Part shown: positions 6,614-9,831 of the stretch, piece by piece | How the letters are laid out: each line of letters begins with the position of its first letter | How positions within the stretch are numbered: the first letter of the stretch is position 1 | From: Bacillota bacterium | GTDB taxonomy: Bacteria > Bacillota_A > Clostridia > Lachnospirales > WQUN01 | Assembly (NCBI GenBank): GCA_009786175.1 | Contig: WQTQ01000137.1 | Coordinates: 1 to 9,831 of the forward strand | Direction: 5' to 3' | DNA length: 9,831 nt | Made by a program: the position numbers and the translations under genes | The notes under the pieces: generated by a model | Database searches by the model: none | Seen by the model: the letters and a program-made list of their open reading frames with translations, nothing else | Told to the model about the DNA's origin: nothing

Positions 6614-7417
6614 CTAAGGCTTTGTTCCAATCGAAATAATATTTCTGGATACTCCAATCAATTCAGGTACTGATTCAACCAACTCTATGCAGCTTATTAA
6701 TTGCTTTGCTTCCTTATCGTCTGTTGGCAGGGTGTTATTTCCCAGAGCATTGGCAATTCCCTCAACAGCTACTTGCACAATATTCACAAACCCACTTTCT
6801 GTCATTTCACAAACGATTTCTTCCGGCGTATGCCCATATGAAAGTGGCAATTTTGTATATGCGTTATTATCAATGATGCCGGAATACAACGCTTGCTTTA
6901 TTGGCTCAAGCCCCATCGCATCAATTAAGTGGCGATATTTCATTGAAGAAATTAAGAAATTGTATCGGTTCATTACGGTACATATCATAATGCCATCTTT
7001 CTTTAATACCCTAAAAGCCTCTTGTAGACATTTCATACGAGATTCTTTAGATTGTAAATGGTATAAAGCTCCCATTAGTAAAACCATATCCATACTTTCG
7101 TTTTCATATGGTAAATTGCGTGCATCAGCACAAGTATATGAAGCTAATTCCACGCTTTTTTCTATGCTTTTTTGTCTTGCGATTTCAATATGGTTTTCTG
7201 CTAAGTCCAGCAAATGCACTATATGCCCCATTTCAGCCAACCAAAAGGCATACGCACCTGTCCCACCGCATATGTCCGCTATATCCATTGAACTGCTGTG
7301 CAAAAACCGAGAAATAATGTTTTTTGAACGGGCAAATTCTAATGTTTCGCGCAATTCACGCTCATTTTCATTGAAAACATCTGCATAATACGATTTTACA
7401 GCATCATTATTTTCCAC
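6614..7417 (-). CDS. Class I SAM-dependent methyltransferase
   Basis: A 267-residue methyltransferase with the Rossmann-like class I fold. Motif I is DICGGTGAYAFWLAEMG (about 48-64), with the glycine-rich SAM loop G51-G52-T53-G54. The acidic residue after strand 2 is D71 (HLLDLAENHIEIA). Later motifs are ADARNLPYENESMDMVLLMGALYHL and LQEAFRVLKKDGIMICTV, typical of UbiE/Methyltransf_11-type enzymes. The C-terminal third is probably the substrate-specific cap; the substrate is not identifiable. The start is the GTG at 7417, because GGGAGG (7426-7431) lies 8 bases before it; the upstream in-frame TTG at 7435 overlaps that site's own region and has none. It lies between the deoxyribosyltransferase-like and P-loop genes on the same strand, possibly one transcript. 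Confidence 0.92.
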   Translation of the reverse strand: MENNDAVKSYYADVFNENERELRETLEFARSKNIISRFLHSSSMDIADICGGTGAYAFWLAEMGHIVHLLDLAENHIEIARQKSIEKSVELASYTCADARNLPYENESMDMVLLMGALYHLQSKESRMKCLQEAFRVLKKDGIMICTVMNRYNFLISSMKYRHLIDAMGLEPIKQALYSGIIDNNAYTKLPLSYGHTPEEIVCEMTESGFVNIVQVAVEGIANALGNNTLPTDDKEAKQLISCIELVESVPELIGVSRNIISIGTKP

Positions 7418-7425
7418 GCTGGCGA

Positions 7426-7431
7426 CCTCCC
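7426..7431 (-). promoter_or_regulatory. Ribosome binding site fixing the methyltransferase GTG start
   Basis: GGGAGG on the minus strand, 8 bases upstream of GTG 7415-7417. It rules against the longer TTG-initiated form, which would begin upstream of this site. Confidence 0.75.
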
Positions 7432-7489
7432 TCAATAAACAAAATTATGGTGTTCTTTAGACAGTGAATGTACCGCCATGATAGTTAGT

Positions 7490-7807
7490 TTATTCGGAAC
7501 ACTGCAATGGCTCAAGGGATAAAATTTCCTTGCCTAAATTTTTTGCATATTCAATTTCATTTTTTGTACTACTTCCTATATATCCATCCACATTAACAAC
7601 ATAAATCGCATCACTTATATCTATTTTTTTACGATGTATTTTATCCAACATTTCACCGTCAAGCCCCTCGTGTTTTTGTCCATCAAGATTATATACACAT
7701 TGGATTACAGCGTGTCCTCGTTTCAATTCTAATTCTTCAGCAATTTGTATCATCTTTTTTGAAAATTTCATACTTCCGCATATTGTTACTACTTTTATAT
7801 CATTCAT
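7490..7807 (-). CDS. Nucleoside 2-deoxyribosyltransferase-like small protein
   Basis: A 105-residue soluble protein of the nucleoside 2-deoxyribosyltransferase-like superfamily (DUF4406-type short members). The first strand and loop are VVTICGSMKFSKKM (about 6-19). An aspartate-containing segment is KKIDISDAIYVVNVDGYIG (about 60-78). The signature SSTKNEIEYAKNLGKEI (about 79-95) carries E84, the position of the catalytic glutamate in true deoxyribosyltransferases. Those enzymes exchange bases on deoxynucleosides or hydrolyse modified nucleotides. Members this short are mostly uncharacterised, so activity is inferred. The ATG at 7807 has only a weak AAGAGATGG-like site. A promoter candidate lies ~90 bases upstream, making this the probable first gene of a unit that continues through the methyltransferase and P-loop genes. 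Confidence 0.8.
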   Translation of the reverse strand: MNDIKVVTICGSMKFSKKMIQIAEELELKRGHAVIQCVYNLDGQKHEGLDGEMLDKIHRKKIDISDAIYVVNVDGYIGSSTKNEIEYAKNLGKEILSLEPLQCSE

Positions 7808-7845
7808 AGATGCACCATCTCTTTCGCCTAATATAGATATTATAA

Positions 7846-7869
7846 CTCGCTCATGTACTCAAAAGCGAG
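7846..7869. repeat. 6-bp inverted repeat in the leader of the deoxyribosyltransferase-like gene
   Basis: CTCGCT (7846-7851) and AGCGAG (7864-7869) pair around 12 bases. A TATAAT (minus strand, 7839-7844) directly follows, but without a clear -35 at the right distance. Confidence 0.3.
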
Positions 7870-7894
7870 GGCAGTAAATGTGATTACTCTACCC

Positions 7895-7903
7895 AGTATA
7901 GCA
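7895..7903 (-). promoter_or_regulatory. Extended -10 promoter candidate
   Basis: TGCTATACT on the minus strand matches an extended -10 (TGnTATAAT with one mismatch). The -35 region is weak (GGCTTT at 17 bases). It points at the deoxyribosyltransferase-like gene that starts 88 bases downstream. Confidence 0.4.
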
Positions 7904-7996
7904 CAGCAAAAATCCAAAAGCCATACAAACTTTCGAGAAAATCCTGCTCTGAATCGAGCCTTTCAGAGCCAAAAACTACAGCTTGCCGTATGCTAG

Positions 7997-8151
7997 TTGT
8001 GGCGGTGGCGGGTGGTATACTGGACACCAAGACGGGGGGTGATGCGTACCCCCTGCCCATTATCTCACCCCCCGTCGCCAGCTTGTGAACACCACCCGCC
8101 AAAACATTTGTCAAGGCACGTTTCACCGCCTTGACAAATGTTTAGCCACAA
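7997..8151. other. Structured element: four nested inverted repeats forming a three-way junction
   Basis: Perfect Watson-Crick pairings are: P1 TTGTGGC 7997-8003 with 8145-8151; P2 10 bp, 8007-8016 with 8091-8100; inside P2 an optional CTGG/CCAG (8020-8023 with 8078-8081) and P2b 12 bp, 8031-8042 with 8065-8076; and P3 16 bp, 8102-8117 with 8128-8143. Only 3, 1 and 1 bases are unpaired at the junction (8004-8006, 8101, 8144), so the helices pack tightly. It begins 14 bases past the relaxase stop. No U tract follows on either strand that would make it an ordinary terminator. It could be a structured RNA in the relaxase 3' region, a single-strand DNA origin or processing site, or an element end. 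The pairing is directly visible; the role is unknown. Confidence 0.7.
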
Positions 8152-8165
8152 CGGACGGTTAGCCA

Positions 8166-9626
8166 TTATCGCTCTTGGCTTTGTGATTTTTTCTTAATCT
8201 TTTGCGGTGCAGGGGTAGTAGGTTGCACGGTTTTGGTCGGTTGGTTGTACCCACGTACTTTGTTGGCAAAGTTGAGTTTCTTCTGAATTGTGGCTTCCCG
8301 CCGTTCGATAATTTCATCCAAACTTGACGGCTTACGGTCTATCAAATCATCTACCAACCATGACACAACACGAGAATCCACGCCTTTCAGCACATCTTGC
8401 GCCCTGTGTTTGAGTTTACTCCTGTCGCCATATCCAAGCGCAATAACCTCTGTGGCAAGAGTAAGGTATAGAGTTTGACAAATTTTCAACTCCTCTGTGT
8501 CCTCGGTATGTTTTTCCAATGCGGCAAGGGTAGTATCGCTGATTTTAGCGTGTTGTTTTGCAATTCCAATAAGAAAATCCCAATCGGCTTTAGTGACGCT
8601 ATATTTTGATGTTAGCGTACTTGGCTTGGTTTCACGGCTTAACTGGTTCACCCTATCCAAATCATCTTTCCGTGGCTTGAATTGCGACTGCATATCTGAA
8701 AAGTTTTTTTGCTCTGCCTTTAGCTTATCTTTTTCAGCCTGTACCTTCCCCTGTGTTTGTTTAATCTCGTCTATCAAGGTGTCCTTTGTTTCCATCAACT
8801 CTAAGGCTTCTTGCCTATGTTTGGAATTTTCGTCAATAAGGTGCTGTTGCTCGGATAATAACACCGCCTCAACCTCTGCCCTTACATCATCTAAAATGTC
8901 GGGGTCGGTTTTCATTTCCTCCTTGACTTCATCACGGATTTTTTTGTACTCGTCCGGCCTGAATGTTTTACCCCGCCCCTGTGTTTCCTCTGCAATCTCT
9001 AAGCCGTGGGCTTGGCATAGTTGCCTCAATATTTGCCGCTCCTGTATGCGCCATTCATTGATAGAATTTTTATTTTTGCCAAAACCCATTTGCTCTAAAG
9101 CTACCGATTGACTGTTACGAGTTTCTAAGCTGCTCTTGTAACCTGTGGCGATTGGAATATAATCAATGTGCAAGTGCGGCGTTTTTTCGTCCAAGTGCAT
9201 TACGGAATTGAACACATAAAAGTTTTGGTTTCGCTCTGAAAAGCCCTTTGCGTATTCGTCTAAAATTTTGGCGGCAAGTTCCCCATCGGGCGAACCAACG
9301 GCACATGTATTTTTATCACCAATGCCAACCACGATTTCATAAAATGACTTTTCCTTATTTGATGAAGTGGCAACGGTATCTTTATTGGCATTGCCGAAAA
9401 GGTGTTTATAATAATCATCAATTTTTCTATCCGCACGTTTTTGTTTTGCGTTATAATTAGCAAGTGCTTCACCGAAACATTTTTGATATGCGTCCTCCAA
9501 ACTTTCTTTGGCGTAGTAAATATTGTTTTCCGTTTTGGTAGGGTCAATATTTTTGTAGATATGGTTTCGGTTATTATGGTTGAGTGAACCTCTGCCCCTT
9601 GCGTGTGATATTCGTCTGTTAGCCAT
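8166..9626 (-). CDS. MobV/Pre-family relaxase (mobilization protein)
   Basis: A 486-residue relaxase. The N-terminal ~210 residues carry the MobV/Pre motifs: motif I with H17-N-N-R20 (in the pMV158 MobM relaxase, the histidine of this motif is the nucleophile that bonds to DNA), a following KNIDPTKTENNIYY segment, and motif III HLDEKTPHLHIDYIP (H144, D146, E147, H151, H153), the metal-binding HxDExTPHxH signature. Residues about 225-315 are highly charged and should form coiled coil, followed by a ~100-residue C-terminal region ending in a lysine-rich tail. Such enzymes nick oriT and lead a DNA strand into a recipient using a helper element's channel. The ATG at 9626 has AAGGAGG (9634-9640) at 7 bases; the longer frame to 9680 has no such site. 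Structured DNA lies on both sides. No integrase or replication gene is visible. Confidence 0.92.
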   Translation of the reverse strand: MANRRISHARGRGSLNHNNRNHIYKNIDPTKTENNIYYAKESLEDAYQKCFGEALANYNAKQKRADRKIDDYYKHLFGNANKDTVATSSNKEKSFYEIVVGIGDKNTCAVGSPDGELAAKILDEYAKGFSERNQNFYVFNSVMHLDEKTPHLHIDYIPIATGYKSSLETRNSQSVALEQMGFGKNKNSINEWRIQERQILRQLCQAHGLEIAEETQGRGKTFRPDEYKKIRDEVKEEMKTDPDILDDVRAEVEAVLLSEQQHLIDENSKHRQEALELMETKDTLIDEIKQTQGKVQAEKDKLKAEQKNFSDMQSQFKPRKDDLDRVNQLSRETKPSTLTSKYSVTKADWDFLIGIAKQHAKISDTTLAALEKHTEDTEELKICQTLYLTLATEVIALGYGDRSKLKHRAQDVLKGVDSRVVSWLVDDLIDRKPSSLDEIIERREATIQKKLNFANKVRGYNQPTKTVQPTTPAPQKIKKKSQSQER

Positions 9627-9633
9627 ATGGCAA

Positions 9634-9640
9634 CCTCCTT
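9634..9640 (-). promoter_or_regulatory. Ribosome binding site of the relaxase
   Basis: AAGGAGG on the minus strand, 7 bases before the ATG at 9624-9626, which sets the start 18 codons inside the longest open frame. Confidence 0.85.
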
Positions 9641-9694
9641 CGATTTTGGTGTTTTGGTCTTTAATACGCCGTAGGCGCACAGCCGCCGGCAGGC

Positions 9695-9754
9695 CCCCTT
9701 TACCTTTGATATACCCAGCGCAAGCGATAGGGGTATGTCAAAGGTAATAAGGGG
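9695..9754. repeat. Long imperfect inverted repeat upstream of the relaxase, candidate oriT
   Basis: The 16-base arms 9701-9716 and 9731-9746 pair with one mismatch (A versus G), around a 14-base loop AGCGCAAGCGATAG. After a 2-base bulge the helix extends with CCCCTT (9695-9700) and AAGGGG (9749-9754). It lies about 70 bases upstream of the relaxase gene, where MobV elements usually keep their origin of transfer. No nick-site consensus was confidently recognised, so oriT is inferred from position and structure. Confidence 0.5.
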
Positions 9755-9774
9755 TTACTTTTGAAAAAAGTAAC
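9754..9774. repeat. 9-bp hairpin GTTACTTTT / AAAAGTAAC
   Basis: A perfect stem (9754-9762 with 9766-9774) with a 3-base loop directly abuts the long repeat on one side and the next hairpin on the other. Its T-rich arm doubles as the T tract of the terminator-like hairpin when read on the minus strand. Confidence 0.5.
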
Positions 9775-9806
9775 AAAACCTGCGGCTCGGCGTGAGTGCA
9801 GGTTTT
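9755..9806 (-). terminator. Terminator-like hairpin for a minus-strand gene beyond the window
   Basis: AAAACCTGC (9775-9783) and GCAGGTTTT (9798-9806) form a 9-bp stem with a 14-base loop. On the minus strand it is followed by GTTACTTTTTTC. It may terminate a gene lying beyond 9831, or be part of the oriT-like array. Confidence 0.5.
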
Positions 9807-9831
9807 GCGGGGTTTGTGTGCGGCTGTTGCC

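Larger units (their letters stand above)
7808..8165. other. Gene-free interval between relaxase and cargo genes
   Basis: About 358 bases. The half next to the relaxase is the structured element at 7997-8151. The rest carries the promoter candidate and small inverted repeat described separately. A minus-strand open frame (7884-8126) crosses the hairpins but starts inside P3, lacks a proper ribosome binding site and has no recognisable domain, so it is not called a gene. Confidence 0.5.

Noticed and set aside
6687..7388. 233-codon plus-strand open frame
   Set aside because: It lies wholly antisense to the well-supported methyltransferase gene and has no recognisable motif.
7884..8126. 80-codon minus-strand open frame overlapping the hairpin element
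   Set aside because: It begins with GTG inside the 16-bp P3 stem, with an AAGG only two bases away, shows no domain, and its codons are dictated by the inverted repeats.
8497..9111. 204-codon plus-strand open frame
   Set aside because: It is antisense to the relaxase's coiled-coil region; its serine/cysteine-rich product mirrors that codon use and it has no ribosome binding site or family features.
1..9831. CRISPR array, tRNA or rRNA genes, complete insertion sequence
   Set aside because: I looked for regularly spaced direct repeats, cloverleaf or rRNA-like sequence, and transposase or integrase motifs on both strands and saw none; subtle cases could be missed by eye.

Overview
The window looks like chromosomal DNA of a low-to-mid GC anaerobic Firmicute of the gut Clostridia type. 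This rests on strong AGGAGG-like Shine-Dalgarno sites, frequent GTG/TTG starts, and the protein families present (tandem BFD-like Fe-S protein, DUF6398, MobV/Pre relaxase). It joins a conserved-looking left end to a long accessory region. Apart from the first 531 bases, every gene reads on the minus strand.

Left end (1-2025): on the plus strand, the last 59 codons of a sugar-isomerase-like protein are followed by a small tandem (2Fe-2S) BFD-like protein and a clear hairpin terminator. A full-length M18 metallo-aminopeptidase converges on these from the minus strand. By eye this part is the most GC-rich coding DNA in the window.

Middle (2047-4843): the DNA immediately upstream of the aminopeptidase turns AT-rich. 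It holds an unrecognised two-helix membrane protein that starts at an internal GTG with an excellent ribosome binding site, and a ~310-base stretch with a good sigma-70-type promoter. Next come a decayed Bro-N/DinD-like antirepressor gene (missing N-terminus, an internal deletion and a one-base insertion) and a GNAT acetyltransferase-like gene 4 bases behind a DUF6398 gene. The TTG start of the DUF6398 gene lies inside overlapping inverted repeats.

Right (4959-7807): four small genes of metabolic or regulatory type. They are an AraC regulator with a GyrI-like ligand domain, a P-loop kinase-like protein without the Walker A lysine, a class I SAM methyltransferase, and a short nucleoside 2-deoxyribosyltransferase-like protein. 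A terminator at 5912-5952 separates the AraC gene from the other three, which may be transcribed together from a promoter near 7900. They resemble cargo of a mobile element, but a joint function is not evident.

Far right (7997-9831): a mobilization module. A MobV/Pre-family relaxase gene (8166-9626) is flanked on both sides by structured DNA. On its 5' side an array of inverted repeats (9694-9806) is a candidate origin of transfer and/or terminator of an upstream gene. On its 3' side a ~155-base element (7997-8151) has four perfect inverted repeats arranged as a compact three-way junction. That element is the most striking unexplained signal here. No integrase, att site or second transfer gene is visible, so the limits of the element are unknown.
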